Source of the DNA: Acridotheres tristis
Lineage: Eukaryota; Chordata; Aves; Passeriformes; Sturnidae
Assembly: GCA_037013685.1 (NCBI GenBank)
Contig: CM072887.1
Location: 89,424,347 to 89,488,346 of the forward strand
Length of the DNA stretch: 64,000 bases
Direction: 5' to 3'
Position 1 is the first letter of the stretch. The number at the start of each line of letters is the position of its first letter. This document shows positions 1-12,152 of the stretch, one piece after another. The notes beneath the pieces were generated by a model. That model saw only the letters and a program-made list of their open reading frames with translations. It had not been told where the DNA came from and did no database searches. Position numbers and translations under genes: made by a program.

Positions 1-480
1 GCATGTGCCTTTTGCCCTAGAAGGGTACTGATTTTAAAATACACTTTTTAAAAATTAAGAAATAGACCATAGCATTTCAGTAGGTAGTCCCAAATAGCTA
101 ATATGAAACCTGTCATAAAGAGAATGATTTCTAGGGACCCAAGGTCACAAATTAACCCAGTAGGTTCACCTCTACAGGAGACAATCCTATCAGGAATGGT
201 AGCATCCCTAAGGGGTGATAGCAAAGTTGTTGACATTAGGATATGGCCCAAAGCATGCAATATAAGCTACAGCAGCAGATGCCAAAAGTATGGTTTTTGT
301 CCTGAAGTCCTCCACTTGATGTGGGAGAAGTGTGGGGGATAAGTTCACTAGCTAGAGAAAGTCCAAAGCCAGAATTACCTTGCAAGGTTTGAGTGAAAAT
401 AGTAATGGGATTAATCATAGAGAAATATTTTTTAAAACTGTCCCAAACGATGGGATTCATAGGCATCCTTCACGGTGCCA
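1..480. other. Intron 8 edge, slightly richer block of unknown origin
   Basis: This stretch is a little less AT-rich than the next 8 kb and carries two overlapping minus-strand open frames (466-236 and 260-48). The second contains a hydrophobic run (EIILFMTGFILAIW). There are no matching splice sites, no recognised family and no similarity to the missing MCPH1 BRCT domains. It may be a decayed repeat or pseudogene, or chance. Confidence 0.2.
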
Positions 481-3400
481 TCCTCTAACCACCCCTATTG
501 CATCAAGCATTTCCCCCAAACCATAAAACAAAGTTTTCCTTTGTTAACTGTAAGGGAGCTTGCATGCTTCCACCTTGTCTAATTTGTGACTCAAAGTCAG
601 TAACATATCAAGCATGAGTATTTAAAATATGTACCTATTCAAAGCAACTACAAATCAAAACTGGAAGGAAAACATGAAATGATGCTGTCCCCTAAACCAA
701 TACAATCTAAGACAAGTTGATGAATGCACATAGAAAATATAGTCATAAAGTTCCTTTCCTGAATGTCCGGCAAGATGCTTCATGTTTTATACTTACAGAT
801 TTTTCAGGATATTAAAATATGTTTTGCCACAAATAAAGTAATTTAAAAAAGGATTGTGATAACAGGATCTAACAATGGCCTGCTTCACACTATTTGTTCC
901 ACAGCACGAGCTTAGATTGCTTGTAAAAATCTTCTCTCAAAAAATATCTTAAGTTCAGTGTTGATGTACCTTCACCCAAATCCAAGAGCTACAGAAATAC
1001 AAGCCAATATGAATCTGTTTAAAAACAAAACTGAAGGAATTTCAGTTAAGTCTCTACTGTCTTCTTTGTAAAAATATGTTTTTAATCGTCCCTCATAACA
1101 CTTAACTAGTTTTTTCACATGGTTTAAGAGTTTCTTCTTTTCACTCAGAAAACAGCATTTTAAAAGTTTTTTTTTAACTTTACAATTTATTCCAGTTGTA
1201 TTTCTAGTGATGCCAGACTCTTGATGTGAGACTCTTGGATGTTTTATAAGACATCCATCACCTCTCATATTCCTTGAAAACTATAAAACAAATTTTTATT
1301 TGGATAGAAATGGCAGTTAACTGGTTAATAATAATACATCTTGGATCTTTTTAAAGTATAAAATATTTAATCTGTGACATGCAACAGGCGCTGTGATAAA
1401 TGTAAATGTTTTTGTGACAATAAGCAATGAAATGAGCACTCAACAGTTCACTACTGTAAATACATACCACTACTGTTTGAATGCATTTTTTGCTTTAAGA
1501 TGAATTTGAGCTATTTCACTTTGTCATCCCCATGCAAAGCAACAAAGATCTATGTATCCAATTTCATGGAATGATTGAGAAACACATCACAATGCATAAA
1601 GGTTTATTTTATCCTCGCAATCCAGTATCATCAACTTAGATTTCTAGACCAGGAAAGCCACCTGCTGACATTCATAAGTATTAATCGACAGCATTTATCC
1701 TTAACAACTCTGTCTCAAAACTAAGAGTGAATTTCATAAAATTTTCTGTATGCACTGCCTTTGAACACACCAAAAGTCCCGGTTTTGGGGTGATGGTGGT
1801 GATGTTATTTTAAATCCAAAAATCTTTTTTCTGAATCCATTAAAGATTCTTGAAAATCTTACTTATCTTTCCCAAACACGCATGCAGCTGCCATTATAAA
1901 CTGTTCTGTCTTCATGGCTTTTGTTTGTTGACAGTACAATTTTACATATATTTGATTAGATATCTTCCATGTTAACAGTACAAGCATGCCTATATAAAGA
2001 GTATAGATAAAGAAACTATTAGTACTTGAATCTAAAACAATATGATCTTTCTGAAGAGCCACATAGCCACCTTTGTGGAAATGTTCATACATCTAGGAAA
2101 TGGCATTTCTTTTGCAGTTGTATTTTTGGCATAGAATTTCTTTAAGATTTAAATAAATGTTAGGAAATTCTTCATAATACTATGATTCAATAAAATATTT
2201 TAAAAAATACTTGTGCCATTTCTCTCTCACTTTCTTTTTTAGGCAAAGGAAACTATCATTTTCTAACTTAACTTTTACATTGCCAAAAGTTAGCAAAAAG
2301 TTGCAATGTTTAAGCCACTGGAAAAAAGTATTAAATAAAAATGGTGTATAATGTTTGGTTGCTTTTATAAGGCTTCAAGAACATATTTTGATTGGTACGA
2401 GAGAGGTTTAGCAACATAATTATTTACAAAAATTTACACAGTCTGATTTTGTATAAAACAAAAATACTCTCTTTAAACTTTTCAGTGCAACAGTCTCATT
2501 GTCAGACATAGCACCTAGTTAATCACAAATAACCTTTTTATGAAGTTTTTCTTTTTTACTTTTCGGTCAAATCCCTGTCCTTCCCCAAAATTGTCACCAT
2601 ATGAATCTGCATAGTCAAGCTGACAATGAAAACCTTTAAAATAAGTTTTCCAAAGCATTCATGACATGAATGAAATTATGCACTGCTATTTTATTGATAT
2701 TTGAGTGAAATGGTATTATTACCAAGCTGAAATGGGTGGATAAAAGAAGCCATTTCAAAACACTGATTAGGAATTTTCTCTAGCACCTACTTAGCTTTGC
2801 TACTGTTAACCACCTCACAGAGGATGCTTTGCAAGCAGACACCATGTAGAACCATTTTAAGATACCTCTGACTACATGGTCATATCTGAAAAAGGGAACA
2901 ATTAAAAAAAAACCATACTGTTTTTTATTTCTCTTCTGTATATAATCGTTATGTTAGGAACTTAAGAGAAATGAGTCAAAAGTAGCACTGATGTATAATG
3001 TTCTTATTGAGTAATTTCACTGGAGAAGGAATCAGTACCAACAAACCTGACAAATCTCCAAGCACCCTTTGTGGATTTACATACAGCACCTTTAGTCAGA
3101 TTTCTGTGCCAGGAAATAAAACTATTCTGGAGAGATACTTTAGCCTAAAGAGTACACTAGCTTAAATGCAGAAGTATTTAAGACATGCATAGGACATGCA
3201 TCTATAGTGATTCATACATTCTAGTTATTAATTTTACACACAGTATATTTAGGAAAATAAAGGGAATAAATATTTTTTTAAAAAAGTAAAAAGCAGTAAG
3301 ATGCAGACAAGTCAAATAATCATTTTAATCCAGAGATCACTGGTCCACTGGTCCACATCCCATCTTCAGGATGTTTAAAATGTTCAACAACTTAGTAATT

Positions 3401-6400
3401 GCACCTGCACAAAACCTTTACATAAAAAAGTTTCAAAATCCGTGATCAGTCTCTTTGGAACTCCACCAGTATCTACCAATGAAACACATAACTTATTTCA
3501 AATAGTTAACAGCAGATATCCTTTAGTGCTTTAGGACTTTCCACTCTCAAAAGAACTCAGCACTCATTTCAATTGTGACTTGCTACTTAAAAAACCTAAT
3601 ATTATTTATCTTTATTTTTATTTATTATCCTGATCAGTTTTATATTTACTTAGAAGACTTTTACAAAGGAAAAACACTTAAAAAAAGATTCAGTGCTGAC
3701 TCAATCCTCTCTCCCTTTTATACAGTCAACTTGAGCTCAAATACTAAATTAAGAAATTTACTTTTACCAGAACCTAAAAGAAAATCTTGCACAAATCTTT
3801 ATTCTGCAGAAACATCCACTGGCAATGATCCAGTATAAAACAAATTTTAAAAACTGCTGCATTTAGTAACTCCTCCAAAGGCGGCAGGCATCTTTTCAGG
3901 TAACTTCAGTGGCTTTTCAGCTTTTTTCAGTTTGAGCCAGCTTACCAACCTCCTTTATGATGTCAGCTTGGCATGCATTCAGCCACCACAAGTTACCAGA
4001 AAGCTCAGTTTTATGGCTATACACCAAGACCATTAGCATAATATTTCAGGAAAAGTGAGATTCAGGAAAGTTTTAAAACTGATACAGCAAAAAGAATTTA
4101 TTTTAACTTTTGTACATACAAAGGCACTCAATGATCCTCTATGAAAGACCTTAACAAAGCAACTGTCCAGTTAAACTGACCTTTCGGAGTCTTCTGGATT
4201 TTCTTAAGCACCCAGTGGGCTTATTCTTTTGTTAGTTAAAAATTTTGCAAGAGCCATCAGTAACATGACACTCTGAAACTTCATTTTCACCATCTAGAAA
4301 CCAAATTTAGAAACTTAAAATGAAAAATGCAATCTTATGAAATGAAACTGCAACCTATTATTTTATCATAGCACAGCACTATGCACCCTTAAGATACTTC
4401 TCAATAATTTGTACAAGTTATTTTTCCACTGTATTTCAGTTAGGGAAAAGGAATGACACTCAAGCATCTAACTTCATCTTTGAGTATCTGTTCTTATAAA
4501 TAAATCAGTTGTAAAACTCCCAATTTCCTATATTTTGAAAATCATAAATTAACTGCAAGTAGAGAATCTACTGAATTGCTTTCTATTTATTATAAAATGT
4601 GCGATTTCTCAACATAGAGATATTTGGGTATGAAGCTTCAGTGGCTAGATTTTCTTTTTCTTATTGACACATCAACACTTTTGGTACACACTTTGTTTAG
4701 CTAAAATGACATAAAGGTCTGCAACTTGTTTTCAAACACTTTGCATAGCAAACTGTGAGCAGGCAAGGATTCTGTGCATATAAAGGTATATCAGATCTAT
4801 TATATATGAAAAGACACAATCCATAAGAATGCACTCTGTCAAAAAGCAGTATTTTTCATTATGTATTTTATGAATTAATACATATTTAATTCTTCAAGTC
4901 TGTCAGGATGACTTTCCTAAGAACTAAATAATAAACTTCTGAATCATTTGAGAATTGAGCTTGCCTGCCTAAGATGAAAAATTTCGATCTTTTAAACAAT
5001 TAAGCTTTAATTACTCTAAATTTAGGGAGAGAATTTTTCCCAAATGTCATTCAATAAAGTCTATTTTAGAGTATTTGTTCATTTTTCATTTCAAAGAAAT
5101 GGATGAGATCAGTTATAGAAAGTTTAATTAGTGATTAAAGAGGCCTAAATTTAGCTCCTGATAACGAAGTTTCTTTGATTAGTTTCGGAAAGTACTGAAG
5201 GGTACTATCCCTATTTAGTATGCATATATCACTAAGAATAATTTGTTTTTCTTCTGTCAGCTACTTAAACTCTTAATCCTTGAGGTGACAGAGCATCAAA
5301 TTACCATCCATTATGATTACTCATGTTAAAATTATAATATTTAAACTAGTCAAAATTAATTGCAGTAACTTTTGTAAATAATTGTAAACCTAGTTTTCAG
5401 GTACAATTGTTGATTTAAATTCAATATTTAGGTATACAGTGTCATGTAATAAAGAGATAACTAATAGCTATGTTAATTTTATTGTGTATCGCACTGAGGT
5501 CCATAATTTTCAATCATTGAGGAAGACTGATGGCAAGTAGAATTATCTTGCCACACAATAAAGAAAAATTTTAAAGATGTATTTCAAATCCTAAAAAATC
5601 CTAATTACGTGACGGCATAGGATGTAAGGTGATTGTGTACTCCACTGCTTTACCCAAGTTATTTAATGTTAATGAAATGTTAATTTCCATTAGATTATTT
5701 CAGCTTCTGGGGTTTTTTTTTTGAGGGGTAGCTTGGGTTGGGGGATTAACAGTGAAAAGTGGTGTAATATTCTTTTTTACTATTCTTGGCCGGAATGCTC
5801 ATGCTCCACAGCACTTGTCCCACTTGGGCTTAAAATCTTAAAACCTGTATTCTTGGACTTCTTTCCAGTTACGGTTCACTCCTGTGGGTTTTCCCTATTT
5901 ACAGGACAGCAGGAAGAGAGGATAATGTCCCTTATCGCTGATTATCAACTCACAGATCTGAGGCACTACATTAATAACAGCTATTCCTTGCTATTCTCTT
6001 CCTGTCTATCAGCACTTCGCAATCACTTTTCCATCCAATAGGTCTCAAGCTTCACTATTTTCTGTTTTTTCCTGATCACTTCTTTTTAAAGCAGTCACTC
6101 AGGCACAAATAATGAGTTTTCATCTTTAGTAGCTTTTCCTAGAGGACTTTAAAGTTGACAGAACATTTTGAAGCAATTGCATCCAGTGTTAGTTCTCACT
6201 AAACCAAGTTCAAACATGCAGGTAATTCCTGCCACTGTGGTCCATTATATCCCCTAAAGGCTCTTCCAAAACACTGCTCAGTGATTGGCACCAAAATCAA
6301 CAACGGAGCCCTCTGAAACATTGTCACAGATTAGAGTGATTTTACTTTGCAATTTAAGTTTCTACTCGTTCAGGATAATTTTAGCACCAATGAGAAGTTT

Positions 6401-8585
6401 TGAATCAGAATATTATCTTCAAAATTTCCTTTGATATTTCCATTGAATTGCAAAGCAATGATTAAGCAAAATGAGCTAGTTCTGCTTGATCAAATAAACC
6501 ATGTCTATCTAATAAATCTTTTTTTCTGTAGTATAGTTCTCTATTTTTAAAATATTGTTATGAAGAGTCACTTAAATTAAGCTATGTTGTATCTACTATT
6601 TTGCACTTATCCATAGAGGTATTTACCCCAGCTATGAAGGAATTAAGTCTGAATTTGTCATCATTAGTAATCCTTAAGGTACACATGCAGAGAATATTTA
6701 ATACCTTGTGTTGTTATTATTATTGTAGATATTACTGAAGCATGGGCAAACACCAAGTTTTTATTATACAGAACATAATTTCTTCAACTCTTCTGAAAAC
6801 GTGTGTGCCCCCCCCCCCCAGATACTCAGAGAGAGCCTCCTAATGGTTTATAAAAAATTTATGCAGTTTGTTATCTGCTCTATGACAAATGCCATCAGGC
6901 TTTGGCAAATCTGACTACGTCAAATAAATCCTCAGAAATACTTGTCCTCTTTTGTTTTAATAATTAGTGACAATTCAACTTTTTGTGAAGATAAATAAAA
7001 CAAAGACTCAAGGAAGAAACAGTTTTCTTCTTCATGCCTCATTTGTTTTTTTAAAAGGACATAATAAAATGCCAATAGGGGACATTATAAAAAATTTTTA
7101 GTGAGCCTATCTTCTTCCAAAGCTGAAAAATACCAAAAGGCACAACAAATATAAGGAAGTTTTCACGTGTGCTTTTAAAGACATAAGCAGTATTTTAGCA
7201 GCATTAAGCCCCATAGGACCTAGAACCTCAGGTAAAACTCATTAATCTAAATTAAACACAATGAGTACTTGCCCAAATAACAGAATGATATTCCAGATTT
7301 TCCAGCTTAACACTGAACTACATTGAGGACAGTACAATGGGTCTTTTTAAGTTAAGTCTTTTTGCCAATTAAGACAGTATTTGCCTTCCACATTACCATA
7401 AATATATAAAATTCACTCAGATAAGCCTAAAGTTTATTTTTAAGAACAGAAGTAATGCTAAGTCCAAGTTCAAATTTCTAAATGATTTTAGCATGATAAA
7501 AGCTTAAGAGAGTATACTCTTGCATTCCTTGTCCGTTATTATTTATTGTTGTAGCTTCCAGATGAAGAGTCACATGACCTGGAGTAACAAGAAAATAAGT
7601 AGCAAGCAGTATTTATTTCAGCAGAACAACTGGGCAGCCTTGAATGCACCCTACAAAGAAACCTGAAGCTTGCTACCACATAAGCATTAAGTCCCGAAAA
7701 TTTGGTTTCAGATTAGCCTGCATATTACACTTCTACTTTAAAATGAAATGTTCCAAGTAGTCTATGGGAAGACAGCTTAATGAATCTTCTTGTCATTAAA
7801 GATACTGTGTAAAAGTGCCACTGACATAAAATCATAAAAAAAATGGGCAAGAAAAATGTTTGATATTTAAAGCATTTCCAGATATAACATTTTATATAGC
7901 TATTTGATTACTCCTAACCATATATATAAGATGAATGAAGAGAATTCATTAGTTTTTAAAATATACCAGGTTTCCCAGCTTTCAAATATCATACAATATA
8001 CAGAAAAATCCCCCAATTTACTATTTATTTACTAATAGGGTCAAGAAATAACTTACATTTAATTAAAAAAGGGAAACACTTTACCCATAATTAATAGAAA
8101 TCAATTATTCCATCATAGGAGTAAGTGTAATACAGTATTTTCGTTTTCTTGCACAAAACTTGCATTATTAGGGAAAACACAACTTCTGTTACATTATTGA
8201 TTCCTTCCATTTTTCAGTGATCATTCAAGCTGTCAAACTTGGGACCCTACTTGGCTGCACAAAAGATGCATGAAGCTGAATATACCATACTTGGGAAAAT
8301 GGCCATCACTGTTATAACATAAATACTATTAAAATCAGTACAAACACAAATTGAGATTTACAGACACTCCTAACAAAAAGGATAAAAAGTATAAACATTG
8401 GATAACTTACATTTGCTGAATCTTATTCCTTTTTTTTCCTCTAAAATCTATTATTTTAAACATATTGTCCAGCATGAAGTGTGACATGCTAGAACAGTGA
8501 TCCTAATTTAGTTGCTAAAATTTAAATTACATAATTAAATCTAAAAATAACAGTAATATCTAAGTTTAAATATAGTAAATAAGCC
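481..8585. other. MCPH1 intron 8, AT-rich unique sequence
   Basis: About 8 kb of AT-rich DNA, presumed intron 8 on the minus strand. I looked for minus-strand BRCT2 and BRCT3 coding blocks and saw none. Open frames here are short and unsupported. A run of 12 C lies at 6808-6819. No recognisable repeat was identified, so this stretch is either unique or very old. Confidence 0.6.
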
Positions 8586-8586
8586 T

Positions 8587-8740
8587 GATAGAGTTCGAAA
8601 AGCATTGGGACAATGCTCTCAGGCACATGGTGTGATTCTTGGGGCTTTCCTGTGCAGGACCAGGAGCTGGACCTTGGTGATCTGTGGGTCCCTTCCTTCC
8701 AGCTCAGAATACTCTGCGATTTTTTTCTCCTTCCCTATTT
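8587..8740 (+). mobile_element. CR1 LINE 3' end fragment
   Basis: A short piece of a CR1 3' untranslated region in plus orientation. It reads GATTCTTGGGGCTTTCCTGT, an AGGACCAGGAGCTGGAC core, then GTGGGTCCCTTCC, as in many avian CR1 tails. Coding parts are absent. It lies in MCPH1 intron 8. Confidence 0.75.
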
Positions 8741-8865
8741 GTTTCCATGACTGTATAATGAAAACCAGATTCCTTGACATTAGGAACTTTACCATTTAAG
8801 GATAATCTTCTAGTACATGGTCACATGGCAAAAAACCTTACACAGTGTGTTCATATATTACATAC

Positions 8866-10115
8866 AATCCTTGAATGGTTTGGGTTGGAAGGGACCTTAA
8901 AGATCATCTAGTTCCAACTGCATTGCAATAGACAGGATACCATTCACTAGACCAGGTTACTCAGAGCTCCATCCAACCTCACCTTGAACATTTCCAAGGA
9001 TGAGGGGTCCACAACTTCTCTGGGCAACCTGTTCAAGTGCTTCAGCACATTCAGAGTAAAGAATTTTTTCCCAATATCTAACCTAAACCTACTCATTTTC
9101 ATTTTAAGACCATTCTCTGTTGTCCCATCACTATATACCTCCATAAAAAGTCTCTCTCCAGCTTTCTTGTAAGCCTCCTTTAGGTACTGGAAGGCTGCTC
9201 TTAGGTCTTTTCAGAGCCTTCTCTTCTCTAGGCTGAACATCCCCAACTTTCTCAGCCTATCTTCATAGGAGAGGTGCTCCAGGTCCTTTCATTATCTTTG
9301 TGGCCTGCTCTGGGCTTGCTCCAACAAGTCAATCTTCTCCTTGTGCTTAGGGCTCCAGAGCTAGAGGTCTCAAGCCTGGATTTCTCCTACAGCAGGCAGT
9401 TTTTTATGCCCCCAATCCCTGCTTTCACCTGCTGCAACATGGCTGGTGTGGCTGAAGCACTTGCTGGTTAAGCCTGGGGCAAAGAAACATGCTAACTATG
9501 TCAGCTTTCTCCACATCCTGGGTAACTAGTTCTAGTTGGACCCATATTTTCCCTAGTCTGTCTTTTATTGCTGATGCATCTAAAGAAGCTTTTTTTTGTT
9601 TACCCTTCATATCTTTGGCTAGATTTACTTCTGACAGTGCTTTAGCCTTCCTAATCAGATCCGTGGTTGTTCAATTTCTCTGTGTTCCTCCCAGGATACC
9701 TTCCTCTGCTTCTGCTCTTTGAAAACTACTTGTTTAAGATTGTCCAGGAGCTCCATGTTCATCCATGCAGGCCTCCTGGCATTCTTCCATGATTTCCTCT
9801 TTGTAGAGGTGCATTGTTGTTCAGTCTGAAGGAGACAATCCTTGAATATCAACTCTTGGCTACCTCTTCTCATGGTACTCTACCAAGCAAATCCCTGGTG
9901 AAGCCAGTCTGTTCTCCTAAACTCCAGGGTAGTAAGCTTGTTGTATGCCCTCCTCGCTGCCCCAGGATCTTGAACTCCAACATTTCATGGTCACTGCAGC
10001 CAAGGCTGTTCTTGAGTTTCACATTCCTTGCCAGCACCTCCTTCTTTCAGAGAACAAGATCCAACATAGCATCTCTACTTTATGGCTCATCTATCACTTG
10101 AAGCAGAAAGCTCAT
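8866..10115 (-). mobile_element. CR1 LINE, internally deleted
   Basis: Read on the minus strand, 10115 to about 9600 encodes the decayed end of the CR1 ORF2 endonuclease (near LDLVL, then SDHEM-like blocks) and the following linker. That linker is recognisable as RRPAWMNMELLDNLKQ, then KVSWEEHRE, and further on LAKDMKGKQKK. At about 9530 it reaches LVTQDVEKAD, just before the reverse transcriptase. The reverse transcriptase is missing, and sequence jumps to the 3' untranslated region at about 9420-8866, ending with the classic GGGTTGGAAGGGACCTTAAA tail (seen on the plus strand). Stops and shifts are frequent, so it is dead. The direction is the same as MCPH1. Confidence 0.88.
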
Positions 10116-10984
10116 TTATGGGTGTACATTTATACCTGTAAAACATACACCTGCATTCACTGTTTTAAAAACCGTGTAAGAAATTATGCACTCCAGATAG
10201 TAAAATACAGGTGTAATGAACTCAAAATGGCAGCTCACAGTTCAGCAGCTTATTACCCACATGTATAGGCACAGTCATGGTTCAACATTTCCACTTCTGT
10301 AAGTCTGATAGCAAGTTTGTTGAGCCCTTTAAGTTAATAATTATTTTTATATAACTAATTGATGCACTATTGCAGAATTTTCTAGGGAAGATAAATTACT
10401 AAAATACACAATTAGAGTTACAAATATTCAACCCCATGTAATGCTTGACAAAGCTCAAAATATGAAAACCTGACAATGATTCCAATGCAAGTCAGGAGCA
10501 TCTTCCAGGGAAGCTCCTGAGATTCCATATTTTAGTATACATTTACATTAAAATACTTTATGCTAAACAACCTTAGAAATGCTTAAATATAAAATAGTAA
10601 AAAATAATTTAAAATTAAGATCGGTTCCATATAAAGAAGTCATAGTTGAAAAAGACTGCAACTCTTGCAGGTCTTATTTCATCTTCATCACTGCACAAGT
10701 TAGAAATTACTAATTCCAATAATTTTTTCACCAGAGATTTTTATGATCTTAACTGCAATTTTGGTAATAATTTTTACTTGTGAAATAAAAATAGTTTGAA
10801 CAAGGGAACCTATGATGAGACTTCAGTTTCGTAAACAGATTTTGAATAGCAACAGAAAGTTAGGAGATTAGGAGAAAAGGCTCAACATTACTTTTGTTGT
10901 GAATAATGAGCAGTTTCCTTATCTCCTATGACTTTGTAAGGTATGGGAAAACAAATAGGCGTTCTTTTGGATTCTATGCATTCA
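10116..10984. other. MCPH1 intron 8, no feature seen
   Basis: AT-rich intronic DNA next to exon 8. It contains a small inverted repeat (TCAGGAGC and GCTCCTGA) near 10494-10521 and nothing else recognised. Confidence 0.6.
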
Positions 10985-11150
10985 TTTATTTTACTCAGTA
11001 AAAAAGCCAGTACCACAGTATTTTCTTCTTTTGGTGTATTTCTGAAGTATTTTTCTTGTGGAATGGCAGTTCATTTTGCAATTTAGTTGCATTAGTGTAT
11101 CTAATGCAGTATGATATCTTTTGATTTTCCAGCTCTATGTAGTCACTTAC
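10985..11150 (-). promoter_or_regulatory. Possible read-through stop and poly(A) signal after exon 8
   Basis: If the exon 8 donor is not used, the frame continues Gly-Lys-stop (GGT AAG TGA) within a few bases. A canonical AATAAA occurs on the minus strand at 10990-10985, about 160 bases further on. Human MCPH1 makes a natural short form without exons 9-14, so a comparable alternative 3' end here is plausible. The signal itself is common in AT-rich DNA, so this is suggestive only. Confidence 0.35.
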
Positions 11151-12152
11151 CAGTAGTATGAGCACAGTCATTTACACTGCTGTAGGATTTTTCATGAGCA
11201 TGCTGTGGCAGCCTGTTCACATCATCAGCATCTAGAGCTTCTCCAGTGCCATCTTTTTCACCACCTGATATATTTAATGGTATGCTTCCTGGATGTTTAG
11301 CTGGTTTGGTTTTTTTCTTTACTGGAAAATTATTCACTGAAATAGATATCTTTCTACTTTTCTTAGTAGTGTTATGTGGCTCACAAAAACTCACATCATG
11401 TAGGTCAGTGCTTGTAGAAGAGTCTTTGCAACAAACTTCAAGAGGATTCTGTGATTCCTTTGGTACTTGCATCTGTACTTCATTTTCATTTGAATTAGAT
11501 GATGAAAAGAAGTCTTCATAAGAAGCCTCTTCAGTGCAGTAAGACTTGTTACGTGCAATAACTGTTTGCAAGAACCCCTTAGAACCTGATGCACCCAGTT
11601 CTGAGGTAGCCAGCTTCAAATTTGGTAATGTTCTTACTTTCTTCTTCTTGTCTTCAAGAACACAATCATTTCTGCCAACAGAGAAGCTTTTATCCAATGA
11701 ACAAGCATTTAAGTCCTCACTATTCATAGGTGAATTAGACAGACTATCAATCAAAGCAGGAACAGTATTTAACTGGACTATTTTTTTGGAAGGAGTACAA
11801 TCACCAAAGCCCTTGAGAAGAGAACTTTCATTTGCAATTGAAGTAGTCTTTCTCTTCTCGTTTTTCTGATTTTTCTTTGGAAACTTTAAATGTTTCTTTC
11901 CAAAAGACAATCTGTCATCCAAAGTGTGCTGTAAAATCTGTTTCTTTGTTAAACTTCTGGGATGTCGTTTTGGTGTTAAGCTCGTCTGCTCATTGCCACG
12001 TGATGGAGAATTCACTGATGCACTCATGGATACATGAATATCAGTCCAAGTATCACAGGCATGTTCTGCTACCTCTTTTCTCTGTCTCTTTAACATTGCA
12101 GCTCTCCGAAGAGAATCACAGCTTGAGTTCAAGCAGTTTTCCATTTGTTCTT
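11151..12152 (-). CDS. MCPH1: MCPH1 exon 8, long disordered middle region
   Basis: This 1,002-base exon has the acceptor TTTTGCAG and the donor GTAAGT, and encodes residues 225-558. It matches the single giant exon 8 of mammalian MCPH1. Its composition is Ser, Lys, Asn and Thr rich with no obvious folded domain. Basic clusters such as KFPKKNQKNEKRK and EDKKKKVR could serve nuclear import. SYEDFFSSSN near residues 433-442 lines up with human SYDDYFSPDN, in the middle region reported to bind condensin II. It is shorter than the human exon (about 1,155 bases). Plus-strand open frames over this exon are shadows. Confidence 0.94.

Noticed and set aside
4180..4320. Possible alternative last exon: TTTCTAG acceptor on the minus strand, then a frame DGENEVSECHVTDGSC and a stop
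   Set aside because: The phase fits the exon 8 donor, but there is no similarity to MCPH1 and such short frames with AG acceptors are common by chance.
5721..6041. 106-codon plus-strand frame
   Set aside because: Antisense to the MCPH1 intron, with no domain or splice support.
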